DNA from: an uncultured Oscillospiraceae bacterium
Lineage (GTDB): Bacteria; Bacillota; Clostridia; Oscillospirales; Oscillospiraceae
Assembly: GCA_910584835.1 (NCBI GenBank)
Contig: CAJUEG010000123.1
Coordinates: 1 to 5,321, forward strand
Length of the DNA stretch: 5,321 nucleotides
Direction: 5' to 3'
The position numbers and the translations under genes are program-made. The notes beneath the pieces are model-generated. The model made no database searches. It was not told the origin of the DNA and saw only the letters and a list, made by a program, of their open reading frames with translations. Positions within the stretch are counted from its first letter, which is position 1. The number at the start of each line of letters is the position of its first letter. This document shows, piece by piece, positions 1 to 5,321 of the stretch.

Positions 1-806
1 TTTTGGAGGACAGCGGGTTTTTCTGCGTGGATAATCTGCCCCCGGTGCTCATCCCCAAGTTCGCCGAGGTATGCCTGGCGGGGGCCGGGACCTACGAGCG
101 GGTGGCCATGGTGTGCGACATCCGGGGGGGAGAGAACTTCGACGGCCTGTTTGAGGCTATGGAGGCCCTGCGCGCCATGGAATTCCGCTACAAGGTGCTG
201 TTTGTGGACGCGGAGGACGCCGTGATCATCAAGCGCTACAAGGAGACCCGCCGCAGCCATCCCCTGATGGACGAGCTGGGCAGCCTCACCCGGGCGGTGG
301 AGCACGAGCGGCAGGTGATGGCCCCGGTGCGCTCCCGGGCGGACTACATCATCAACACCACCACCCTTCCGGTACGCAAGCTCCGGGGGGAGGTGCTGGA
401 TATGTTCGCACCCAACCGAAAGAGCGTCAGCGAGATGAGCGTGACGGTGACCTCCTTTGGCTTCAAGTACGGCCTGCCCCTGGAGGCGGACCTGGTGTTC
501 GATGTGCGCTTCCTGCCCAACCCTTTTTACGTGGAGGAGCTGCGGCCCCTCACGGGGCTGGACGGGGGGGTGGCGGACTATGTGTTTAAAAGCCCCACCG
601 CTCAGGAGCTGATGGAAAAGCTGCGGGGGATGATGGACTTTCTGCTCCCCCATTTTGTGGAGGAGGGCAAAAGCGCCCTGGTCATCGCCGTGGGCTGCAC
701 CGGGGGGCGGCACCGCTCGGTGGCGGTGACCCACGCGCTTACCGAGTACATCCAGTCCCTGGGCTACGCCGCCGGCGAGACCCACCGGGACATGACGCGG
801 GCATAG
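1..806 (+). CDS. rapZ: RapZ/YvcJ nucleotide-binding protein, 5' end cut off by the window
   Basis: P-loop NTPase family protein. In E. coli RapZ is the adaptor that sends the small RNA GlmZ to RNase E and so controls glucosamine-6-phosphate synthase (GlmS). In Bacillus the homologue YvcJ hydrolyses nucleotides and affects competence. Counting the codon at 3-5 as residue 1, the fragment begins inside the conserved stretch GFFCVDNLPP (5-14). It then shows DIRG (39-42, the proposed second nucleotide-binding motif), RYKETRRSHPL (78-88), FGFKYG (152-157), FDVRFLPNPFY (166-176) and the C-terminal GCTGGRHRSV (231-240), ending in THRDMTRA. Family members are about 285-295 residues, so roughly 25-30 residues with the Walker A loop are missing upstream. 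The TTG at 3 is an internal leucine codon, not the start. The stop is TAG at 804-806. It lies directly upstream of yvcK, as in many Bacillota. The RNA-adaptor role is known only for enterobacteria and should not be assumed here. Confidence 0.95.
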   Translation, partial: LEDSGFFCVDNLPPVLIPKFAEVCLAGAGTYERVAMVCDIRGGENFDGLFEAMEALRAMEFRYKVLFVDAEDAVIIKRYKETRRSHPLMDELGSLTRAVEHERQVMAPVRSRADYIINTTTLPVRKLRGEVLDMFAPNRKSVSEMSVTVTSFGFKYGLPLEADLVFDVRFLPNPFYVEELRPLTGLDGGVADYVFKSPTAQELMEKLRGMMDFLLPHFVEEGKSALVIAVGCTGGRHRSVAVTHALTEYIQSLGYAAGETHRDMTRA

Positions 807-816
807 CGGGAACGCT

Positions 817-845
817 TTGCCCGCCCGCCGCGGGGCGGCGGGCAA
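817..845 (+). other. GC-rich hairpin A in the rapZ-yvcK gap
   Basis: Bases 817-825 pair perfectly with 837-845 (9 bp). After a bulged C at 826, 827-829 pair with 834-836, leaving a four-base loop. It begins 10 bases after the rapZ stop. No T-run follows on the + strand, nor on the - strand, so it does not look like a rho-independent terminator. It could stabilise the upstream mRNA 3' end, mark a processing site or slow RNA polymerase. The inverted repeat is seen directly; its role is inference. Confidence 0.7.
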
Positions 846-855
846 TGGAACGCCT

Positions 856-877
856 CCGCAGGAGGGGGCTTCTGCGG
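856..877 (+). other. Hairpin B in the rapZ-yvcK gap, enclosing a GGAGG
   Basis: Bases 856-864 pair with 869-877 (9 bp including one G-U pair at 862/871) around a GGGG loop. The left arm and loop contain GGAGG (861-865), a Shine-Dalgarno-like sequence that would be hidden when the stem forms. CCTCC at 853-857, which overlaps the base of the stem, is complementary to the yvcK Shine-Dalgarno at 904-908, so an alternative pairing is possible. Any regulatory role is inference. Confidence 0.6.
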
Positions 878-887
878 TTCAATGACG

Positions 888-901
888 GCGCCGGCAGGCG
901 C
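888..901 (+). other. Small hairpin C just before the yvcK ribosome binding site
   Basis: GCGCC (888-892) pairs with GGCGC (897-901) around a GGCA loop. It ends two bases before the yvcK GGAGG. With five G-C pairs it could affect ribosome access, but such short stems are common in DNA this GC-rich, so it may be chance. Confidence 0.4.
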
Positions 902-903
902 AT

Positions 904-908
904 GGAGG
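904..908 (+). promoter_or_regulatory. Ribosome binding site that fixes the yvcK start
   Basis: GGAGG stands five bases before the ATG at 914. The in-frame ATGs at 845 and 902 have no comparable sequence in front, and a start at 845 would add 23 residues that YvcK proteins do not have. This site therefore decides for ATG 914. Confidence 0.85.
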
Positions 909-913
909 TTTGC

Positions 914-1912
914 ATGAGCGATTTGAAACGGCGCAAGGGCCCCGCCATCGTGGCCCTGGGGGGCGGGCACGGCCTGTCCGCCATTTTGAGGGGCCTGAAG
1001 CTGTATGCCGACGACTTGACCGCCATCGTCACCGTGGCTGACGACGGGGGCGGCTCCGGGGTGCTCCGGGAGGATTTGGGGATGCCCCCGCCGGGCGACA
1101 TCCGCAGCTGCATGGAGGCGCTGGCGGACACGGAATCCCTGATGCAGCGGCTGCTGGCCTACCGCTTTCCCGACGGGCGGCTGGCGGGGCAGGCGTTCGG
1201 CAACCTGCTGCTGGCGGCGCTGGACGGCATCTCCGACTCCTTTGACCAGGCGGTGGCCCGGATGAGCCAGGTTTTGGCCATCACCGGGCGCATCCTGCCG
1301 GTGACCAACGCCGACGTGCAGCTGGAGGCCATTTTTGACAACGGCTCCAGCGTCCGGGGGGAGTCCAAAATCTTTGCCGCCAAGAAGGAGCAGAACTGCC
1401 GCATCCACCATGTCCGGCTGCTGCCCGAGCACACCCCCGCCCTCCCGGACGCCCTGGAGGCCATCCGCCGGGCGGAGGTAATTCTGCTGGGACCGGGAAG
1501 CCTGTACACCAGCGTGATACCCAACCTGCTGGTGGACGGCATCTCCGATGCCATTGTGGACAGCCCGGCGTTGAAAATCTATGTCTGCAACATTATGACC
1601 CAGGACGGGGAGACCGAGGGAATGACCGCCCAGGACCATTTGGCCGCCCTTTTGGAGCACGGAGGGCCGGGGCTGGTAAATTTGTGCCTGTGCAATTCCG
1701 ACCCGGTGGGCCGGGAGCTGCTGGAGCGCTACTCCGCCGAGGATGCGGAGCCCATGCGGGTGGATCGGAGGGAGATCGAGCTGCTGGGGGCGGAGGTGGT
1801 GTTCCGGCCCCTGATGGACATGGACTGCGGTTATGCCCGGCACTCCGGGGTGAAGGTGGCCCGGGCGGTGATGGAGCTCTACGAGCAGAGGGCGGACACC
1901 AAGATATTTTAA
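914..1912 (+). CDS. yvcK: YvcK/GlmR family gluconeogenesis factor
   Basis: Cytoplasmic protein of 332 residues with the CofD-like (2-phospho-lactate transferase) fold. In Bacillus subtilis YvcK (GlmR) is needed for normal growth and shape on gluconeogenic carbon sources, binds UDP-GlcNAc and is reported to stimulate GlmS; it is not known to be a transferase. Visible motifs in order: the nucleotide loop LGGGHGLS (15-22), VADDGGGSGVLRE (41-53), PPGDIR (59-64), GNLLLAAL (96-103), VRGES (147-151), LGPGSLYTSVIPNLLV (192-207) and YVCNIMTQDGETEG (223-236). Length and motif order match the full family, so the gene looks intact. The loop has His19 where B. subtilis has Thr; GGGHGL also occurs in actinobacterial members, so this is a natural variant. 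The start is ATG 914, supported by GGAGG five bases upstream. It follows rapZ after a structured 107-base gap and precedes whiA by 47 bases, the usual neighbourhood. The product family is secure; the precise role in this organism is inference. Confidence 0.95.
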   Translation: MSDLKRRKGPAIVALGGGHGLSAILRGLKLYADDLTAIVTVADDGGGSGVLREDLGMPPPGDIRSCMEALADTESLMQRLLAYRFPDGRLAGQAFGNLLLAALDGISDSFDQAVARMSQVLAITGRILPVTNADVQLEAIFDNGSSVRGESKIFAAKKEQNCRIHHVRLLPEHTPALPDALEAIRRAEVILLGPGSLYTSVIPNLLVDGISDAIVDSPALKIYVCNIMTQDGETEGMTAQDHLAALLEHGGPGLVNLCLCNSDPVGRELLERYSAEDAEPMRVDRREIELLGAEVVFRPLMDMDCGYARHSGVKVARAVMELYEQRADTKIF

Positions 1913-1944
1913 TGCCAGGGGCCGGATTGGAAAATCGCTTGAAG

Positions 1945-1950
1945 AAGGAG
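1945..1950 (+). promoter_or_regulatory. Ribosome binding site supporting the GTG start of whiA
   Basis: AAGGAG lies nine bases before the GTG at 1960. It backs the non-ATG start, which also places the N-terminus (MAFSADVKEEL) exactly where the family begins (MSFASETKKEL in B. subtilis). Confidence 0.85.
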
Positions 1951-1959
1951 TGAGCTGCC

Positions 1960-2859
1960 GTGGCCTTTTCCGCCGACGTGAAGGAGGAGCTGTGCCGCAC
2001 CCGCATCAGCCGCCGCTGCTGCGCCCAGGCGGAGGCCTACGGCGTGCTGCTGTTCTGCGGCGCCTTTCACCCCCGCCAGGCCCGGATTGTCACCGGGTGC
2101 GGGGCGCTGAAGGAGCGGCTGCCGGCGCTGTTCCGAAAGGCGTTCAAGGTGTCCTTCGATCAGGCGCCCGGGCCGGGGGACGGGAAGAAAACATTTCTCA
2201 TTGAGGACCCGGACAAATTGAAGACGGTCTTTGAGACCTTTGACTTGGAGCGGGACGCCTCGGTGTCCCTGCACATCAACCTGGCGCTGCTGGAGGAGGA
2301 CCACTGCCGCACCGCCTTTCTCCGGGGGGCGTTTCTGGCGGGGGGGTCGGTGACCGATCCCATGAAGGGCTACCATCTGGAGCTGGCCACCTCCCACTAC
2401 CACGTGGGGCGGGAGCTGCCCGCCCTGCTGCGGGAGACGGGCTTCGAGCCCAAGGAGACCCGGCGCAAGGGCAGCCGGGTGGTGTATTTCAAGCAGTCCG
2501 ACCACATTGAGGACTTTTTGACCTATCTGGGGGCCCCGGTGTCCGCCATGGCGGTGATGAACGCCAAGCTGGAGCGGGACCTTCAGGGGCGGGTGAACCG
2601 GCAGGTGAACTGCGACAGCGCCAACCTGGACAAGACGGTGGCGGCGGCAAGGGAGCAGCTGGCCGCCATTGAGCGCCTGCGGGAGTCGGGGCGGCTGGAC
2701 TCCCTGCCGGACAAGCTTCGGGAGGCGGCGCGGCTGCGCATGGAGCACCCGGAGCTGAACCTGAGCCAGCTGGGGGCGCTGTGCTCACCTCCGGTGAGCA
2801 AGCCGGCGTTCAACCATCGGATGCGCAAGCTGATGGAGCTGGCGGGGGAACTGGAGTAG
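1960..2859 (+). CDS. whiA: DNA-binding protein WhiA
   Basis: Protein of 299 residues, slightly shorter than B. subtilis WhiA (about 316). WhiA couples a LAGLIDADG homing-endonuclease-like domain that has lost cleavage to a C-terminal helix-turn-helix. In Streptomyces it is a transcription factor for sporulation septation; in B. subtilis it affects division and chromosome segregation. Visible parts: the N-terminal MAFSADVKEEL with the paired cysteines C20-C21 of the family; the LAGLIDADG-type core FLRGAFLAGGSVTDP (120-134) followed by a YHLELAT strand; NCDSANLDKTV (217-227), which opens the C-terminal domain; and the HTH with NLSQLGALCSPPVSK (267-281) then NHRMRKL (285-291). The recognition helix reads SKPAFNHR where many homologues have SKSGVNHR, a mild deviation. 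Start GTG 1960 is set by AAGGAG nine bases upstream and by family alignment. Its TAG stop is reused in the ribosome binding site of the next gene, so the two are probably translated from one message. Confidence 0.95.
   Translation: MAFSADVKEELCRTRISRRCCAQAEAYGVLLFCGAFHPRQARIVTGCGALKERLPALFRKAFKVSFDQAPGPGDGKKTFLIEDPDKLKTVFETFDLERDASVSLHINLALLEEDHCRTAFLRGAFLAGGSVTDPMKGYHLELATSHYHVGRELPALLRETGFEPKETRRKGSRVVYFKQSDHIEDFLTYLGAPVSAMAVMNAKLERDLQGRVNRQVNCDSANLDKTVAAAREQLAAIERLRESGRLDSLPDKLREAARLRMEHPELNLSQLGALCSPPVSKPAFNHRMRKLMELAGELE
2782..2800 (+). repeat. Perfect inverted repeat inside whiA
   Basis: Bases 2782-2789 (TGCTCACC) are the exact reverse complement of 2793-2800, with a three-base TCC spacer. 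They encode the LCSPPVSK stretch of the WhiA helix-turn-helix. The symmetry is seen directly. It may be a chance result of codon choice or a weak RNA hairpin; no T-run follows, so it is not a terminator. Confidence 0.5.
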
Positions 2860-2863
2860 GAGG
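2857..2863 (+). promoter_or_regulatory. Ribosome binding site overlapping the whiA stop codon
   Basis: TAGGAGG is formed by the whiA stop TAG (2857-2859) plus GAGG and lies eight bases before the ATG at 2872. A ribosome finishing whiA would sit on this site, which favours translational coupling of the two genes. Confidence 0.85.
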
Positions 2864-2871
2864 AACAGGGC

Positions 2872-3396
2872 ATGGACGAAAGAGAGGAAAAAATCCGGGA
2901 GATGGAGCGGCAGCTGGAGGGGCTTCAGCAGGAGGTGGACACGCTGAAGCGGAAGAAGCGGCTAAAACCGTGGAAGGTTATCCTGATTGTAGCCGGCTGT
3001 ATCGCTGCCCTTGTGGCGGTGGTGCTGGCCGTGGTGTTTGGCATGATGAACAGCGACAAGGAATCCCCCGCCATGGCGGAGGAACTGCTTTGGGCCATTG
3101 TGGAGCAGGACGCGGACAGGGCCTATGACCTGACCTGCCCCGGCGCGCTGGAGCGGGAGGAATTTGACCAGGGCTTTGGCGAGATGTGCGCGGCGTGGCT
3201 GGCCGCCGGCGGCGGCGATACCTTTGAACTGAAACGCACCAGCTGGTCCGTGAAAACCAGCGGCGGCGTGACCCAATATGAGGCCGGCTATGAGGTTGCC
3301 AGCGGCGGGGCGCGGTTTTCTTTCAAGCTGACCCGTGTGGAGCAGGGGGACAACACGGGGATGATTGGAGCGAAGATTTCCCAAATCCTCCCCTGA
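2872..3396 (+). CDS. Uncharacterised single-pass membrane protein with N-terminal coiled coil
   Basis: I do not recognise a named family. The product is 174 residues. Residues 1-30 are highly charged with I8, M11, L15, L18, V22 and L25 spaced 3-4-3-4-3, a short heptad coiled coil. A basic cluster (K26-K35) precedes one hydrophobic segment (about 36-59), so the positive-inside rule predicts a cytoplasmic coil and an outside C-terminal domain. That domain starts with a helix (about 66-88, MAEELLWAIVEQDADRAYDL), contains two cysteines (C89, C106) and ends in strand-like segments from about 119 to 174. A helix carrying a 'how long / how much' aspartate-rich turn followed by strands recalls the small NTF2- or cystatin-like extracytoplasmic domains (DUF4878/DUF3887 type) of Gram-positive membrane proteins; this is a guess from pattern only. 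The start at ATG 2872 is supported by TAGGAGG. It begins 12 bases after whiA and ends 36 bases before dnaE. Codon choice is slightly less GC-biased in its second half than in neighbouring genes, consistent with looser conservation. Confidence 0.85.
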   Translation: MDEREEKIREMERQLEGLQQEVDTLKRKKRLKPWKVILIVAGCIAALVAVVLAVVFGMMNSDKESPAMAEELLWAIVEQDADRAYDLTCPGALEREEFDQGFGEMCAAWLAAGGGDTFELKRTSWSVKTSGGVTQYEAGYEVASGGARFSFKLTRVEQGDNTGMIGAKISQILP

Positions 3397-3420
3397 TGAT
3401 GCTGCAATTAAAGAAAGACA

Positions 3421-3427
3421 GAGGTGG
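3421..3427 (+). promoter_or_regulatory. Ribosome binding site of dnaE
   Basis: GAGGTGG lies five bases before ATG 3433 in a 36-base gap that is otherwise A-rich. It supports that ATG, as does the match of the encoded N-terminus to the start of the PHP domain. No clear -10/-35 promoter pair or terminator is visible in this gap. Confidence 0.7.
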
Positions 3428-3432
3428 CCACG

Positions 3433-5321
3433 ATGGCGTTCACCCACTTACATCTGCATACGGAATACTCCCTTTTGGACGGCGCCTGCCGCATTGAGCA
3501 GCTGGTACAGCGGGTAAAGGCCCTGGGGCAGACCGCGGTGGCCATCACCGACCACGGGGCCATGTACGGCGTCATCGACTTCTACCGGGCCTGCAAGGCG
3601 GCGGGGATCAAGCCCGTCATCGGCTGCGAGGTCTATGTGGCCCCCCGGACGCGGTTTGACCGGGTGCACGAGCTGGACTCCTCCGCCCGGCACCTGGTGC
3701 TGCTGTGCCGCAGCGAGGAGGGCTACCGCAATTTGAGCTACATGGTGTCCATGGCCTTCACCGAGGGGTTCTACATCAAGCCCCGGATTGACATGGACCT
3801 GCTGCGGGCGCACAGCAAGGGGCTCATCGCCCTGTCCGCCTGCCTGGGGGGAGAGATCCCCCGGCGGCTGCGAAACGGCGACTACGAGGGGGCAAAGGCC
3901 CACGCCCTGGAGATGCGGGAGCTGTTCGGCGAGGACGGCTACTACCTGGAGATACAAGACCACAAGCTGCCCGAGCAGCAGGTGGTGAACGCCGGCATCC
4001 TGCGGCTGAGCAGGGAGACCGGCATCCCCCTGGCGGCCACCAACGACTGCCACTACCTCACCCGGGAGGACGCCGCCATGCAGGATGTGCTCATGTGCGT
4101 CCAGACGGGCAAGCTGGTGGAGGACCAGGACCGGATGCGGTTCGAGACCCAGGAGTTTTATGTCAAAAGCGAGGAGGAGATGCGCGCCCTCTTTCCCAAC
4201 TGCCCCGAGGCCGTGGACAACACCCAGAAAATCGCGGACCTGTGCAGCGTGGAGTTTGAGTTCGGCAAGTATCACCTGCCCGAGTTCAAGCTCCCGGAGG
4301 GGGAGACAGATGGCGACGCCTATTTTGAAAAGCTTTGCTGGCAGGGCTTCGGGCGGCGCTACCCCAGCGGCGGCGAGGAGCTGAAAGACCGCCTGCGCAT
4401 GGAGATGGGGGTCATCCGCCAGATGGGGTTTGTGGACTACTTCCTCATCGTGTCCGACTTCATCGGCTACGCCAAGGAGCACGGCATCCCGGTGGGCCCC
4501 GGGCGGGGCTCCGGGGCGGGCTCCATGGTGGCCTACTGCCTGCGGATCACCGACGTGGACCCCATCAAATACGGCCTGATCTTCGAGCGCTTCTTGAACC
4601 CCGAGCGGGTGACCATGCCCGATATCGACATCGACTTCTGCATCCGGCGGCGGCAGGAGGTCATCGACTATGTGTCCCGGAAGTATGGGGAGGACCACGT
4701 GGTACAGATTGTCACCTTCGGCACCATGAAGGCCAAGGCCGCCATCCGGGACGTGGGGCGGGTGCTCAACTTCCCCTACGCCGAGGTGGACAACATCGCC
4801 AAGCAGGTGCCCTTCGACCCGAAAATGACCCTGGACAAGGCGCTGGTGCTGTCAAAAGGGCTGGCCGACCTCTACAACGGGGACGAGCGGGTCAAAGAGC
4901 TGGTGGACATGGCCCGGAAGATTGAGGGGATGCCCCGCAACGCATCCACCCACGCCGCCGGGGTGGTCATCACCAAGCGGCCGGTGTACGAGTACGTCCC
5001 CCTGGCCACCAACGACGGCCAGCCGGTGACCCAGTACACCATGACCACCATTGAGGAGCTGGGCCTGCTGAAGATGGACTTCCTGGGCCTGCGCAACCTG
5101 ACGGTACTGGACGACGCGGCCAAGATGGTGCAGAAGGAGATTCCTGGCTTCAAGCTGGAGGACATTCCGGACGACGACATGGCGGTCTACCAGATGCTGT
5201 CTGAAGGGAAGACCTCCGGCGTGTTCCAGATGGAGTCGGCGGGTATGACCAGCGTGGGGGTGGGGCTCAAGCCCAAGAGCATTGAGGACATCTGCGCCAT
5301 CATCGCCCTGTACCGCCCCGG
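3433..5321 (+). CDS. dnaE: DNA polymerase III subunit alpha (DnaE), 3' end cut off by the window
   Basis: C-family DNA polymerase; the frame stays open to the window end, giving 629 complete codons of an expected 1,100-1,200. The N-terminal PHP domain (about 1-210) begins FTHLHLHTEYSLLDG and keeps all nine metal-ligand positions: H7, H9, D40, H41, E66, H87, C137, D205 and H207. E. coli DnaE has lost several of these, whereas intact PHP sites in other DnaE proteins carry Mn/Zn-dependent 3'-5' proofreading. The polymerase core shows GPGRGSGAGS (355-364), MPDIDIDF (395-402) with catalytic D397 and D399, RNASTHAAGVVIT (near 504-516) and LLKMDFLGLRNL, giving the third aspartate D549. It stops after GVFQMES and ALYRP, in the fingers region. 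The beta-clamp-binding, OB-fold and tau-binding parts lie beyond the window. In Bacillota the main replicase is usually PolC, with DnaE extending primers, so the role here may be accessory; that is inferred from the lineage. Start ATG 3433 has GAGGTGG five bases upstream. Confidence 0.97.
   Translation, partial: MAFTHLHLHTEYSLLDGACRIEQLVQRVKALGQTAVAITDHGAMYGVIDFYRACKAAGIKPVIGCEVYVAPRTRFDRVHELDSSARHLVLLCRSEEGYRNLSYMVSMAFTEGFYIKPRIDMDLLRAHSKGLIALSACLGGEIPRRLRNGDYEGAKAHALEMRELFGEDGYYLEIQDHKLPEQQVVNAGILRLSRETGIPLAATNDCHYLTREDAAMQDVLMCVQTGKLVEDQDRMRFETQEFYVKSEEEMRALFPNCPEAVDNTQKIADLCSVEFEFGKYHLPEFKLPEGETDGDAYFEKLCWQGFGRRYPSGGEELKDRLRMEMGVIRQMGFVDYFLIVSDFIGYAKEHGIPVGPGRGSGAGSMVAYCLRITDVDPIKYGLIFERFLNPERVTMPDIDIDFCIRRRQEVIDYVSRKYGEDHVVQIVTFGTMKAKAAIRDVGRVLNFPYAEVDNIAKQVPFDPKMTLDKALVLSKGLADLYNGDERVKELVDMARKIEGMPRNASTHAAGVVITKRPVYEYVPLATNDGQPVTQYTMTTIEELGLLKMDFLGLRNLTVLDDAAKMVQKEIPGFKLEDIPDDDMAVYQMLSEGKTSGVFQMESAGMTSVGVGLKPKSIEDICAIIALYRP

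Noticed and set aside
3..5. TTG as a genuine start of rapZ
   Set aside because: The sequence begins inside the conserved block just after the P-loop region. The reading frame is simply cut by the window edge.
124..130. Runs of seven G (124-130, 564-570, 2340-2346) as frameshift sites
   Set aside because: Reading frames continue correctly with family motifs on both sides, and such runs are unsurprising at this base composition.
817..845. Hairpin A as a rho-independent terminator
   Set aside because: Strong stem, but no T-run on either side in the needed orientation, and the genes continue on the same strand.
845..913. Upstream ATG 845 as the yvcK start, giving 355 residues
   Set aside because: No Shine-Dalgarno in front, it sits at the end of hairpin A, and the extra 23 residues are arginine-rich and unlike YvcK N-termini. 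ATG 914 has GGAGG at ideal spacing.
764..1843. 359-codon open frame on the - strand opposite yvcK
   Set aside because: Shadow of yvcK for the same compositional reason. The + strand frame carries the family motifs.
1895..1899. GACAC (also at 1127-1131 and 2938-2942) as WhiA-binding sites
   Set aside because: GACAC is the core reported for actinobacterial WhiA, but a five-base word is expected several times by chance in 5.3 kb, and these copies lie inside coding sequence without a nearby promoter.
3448..4698. Long open frame of 416 codons on the - strand opposite dnaE
   Set aside because: It lies wholly over clear dnaE codons. High-GC genes with G/C-ending codons routinely leave the complementary frame open; the protein is low-complexity and rich in H, G, L and P, with no recognisable motif.
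4335..4925. 196-codon + strand frame inside dnaE
   Set aside because: Alternative frame of dnaE. The conserved polymerase motifs are all in the frame starting at 3433.

Overview
The window is ordinary, dense, single-strand bacterial chromosome. It has high G+C (about two thirds by eye), G/C-ending codons, and five genes all on the + strand with gaps of 12 to 107 bases. No mobile element, tRNA, rRNA, CRISPR array or convincing rho-independent terminator is visible. The order rapZ (yvcJ) - yvcK - whiA - small membrane protein - dnaE, with clear Shine-Dalgarno sequences, is a Bacillota (Firmicutes) arrangement. The high G+C and the style of the proteins suggest a high-GC clostridial lineage such as Oscillospiraceae (Flavonifractor or Pseudoflavonifractor relatives). 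That placement is inference from gene order and composition, not from a database match.

Layout. 1-806: 3' part of rapZ, cut at the window start so that its P-loop lies outside. 807-913: the longest gap (107 bases), holding three consecutive hairpins and an 11-codon mini-ORF whose stop overlaps the next start codon. 914-1912: yvcK (UDP-sugar-binding, CofD-like fold). 1960-2859: whiA, starting with GTG. 2872-3396: an unrecognised single-pass membrane protein with an N-terminal coiled coil; its ribosome binding site is made partly from the whiA stop codon. 3433-5321: the first 629 codons of dnaE, open at the window end, with an intact PHP metal site and all three polymerase aspartates.

How the genes fit together. 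RapZ and YvcK are both linked in model organisms to GlmS and amino-sugar (UDP-GlcNAc) supply, so to cell-envelope precursors. WhiA is linked to division and chromosome segregation, or to sporulation in actinobacteria. DnaE is a DNA polymerase. Co-transcription would place envelope supply, division and replication functions in one unit. This is inferred from close spacing and the lack of terminators, not shown. I found no clear sign of a new biological system; the most noteworthy items are the structured rapZ-yvcK gap and the uncharacterised membrane protein.
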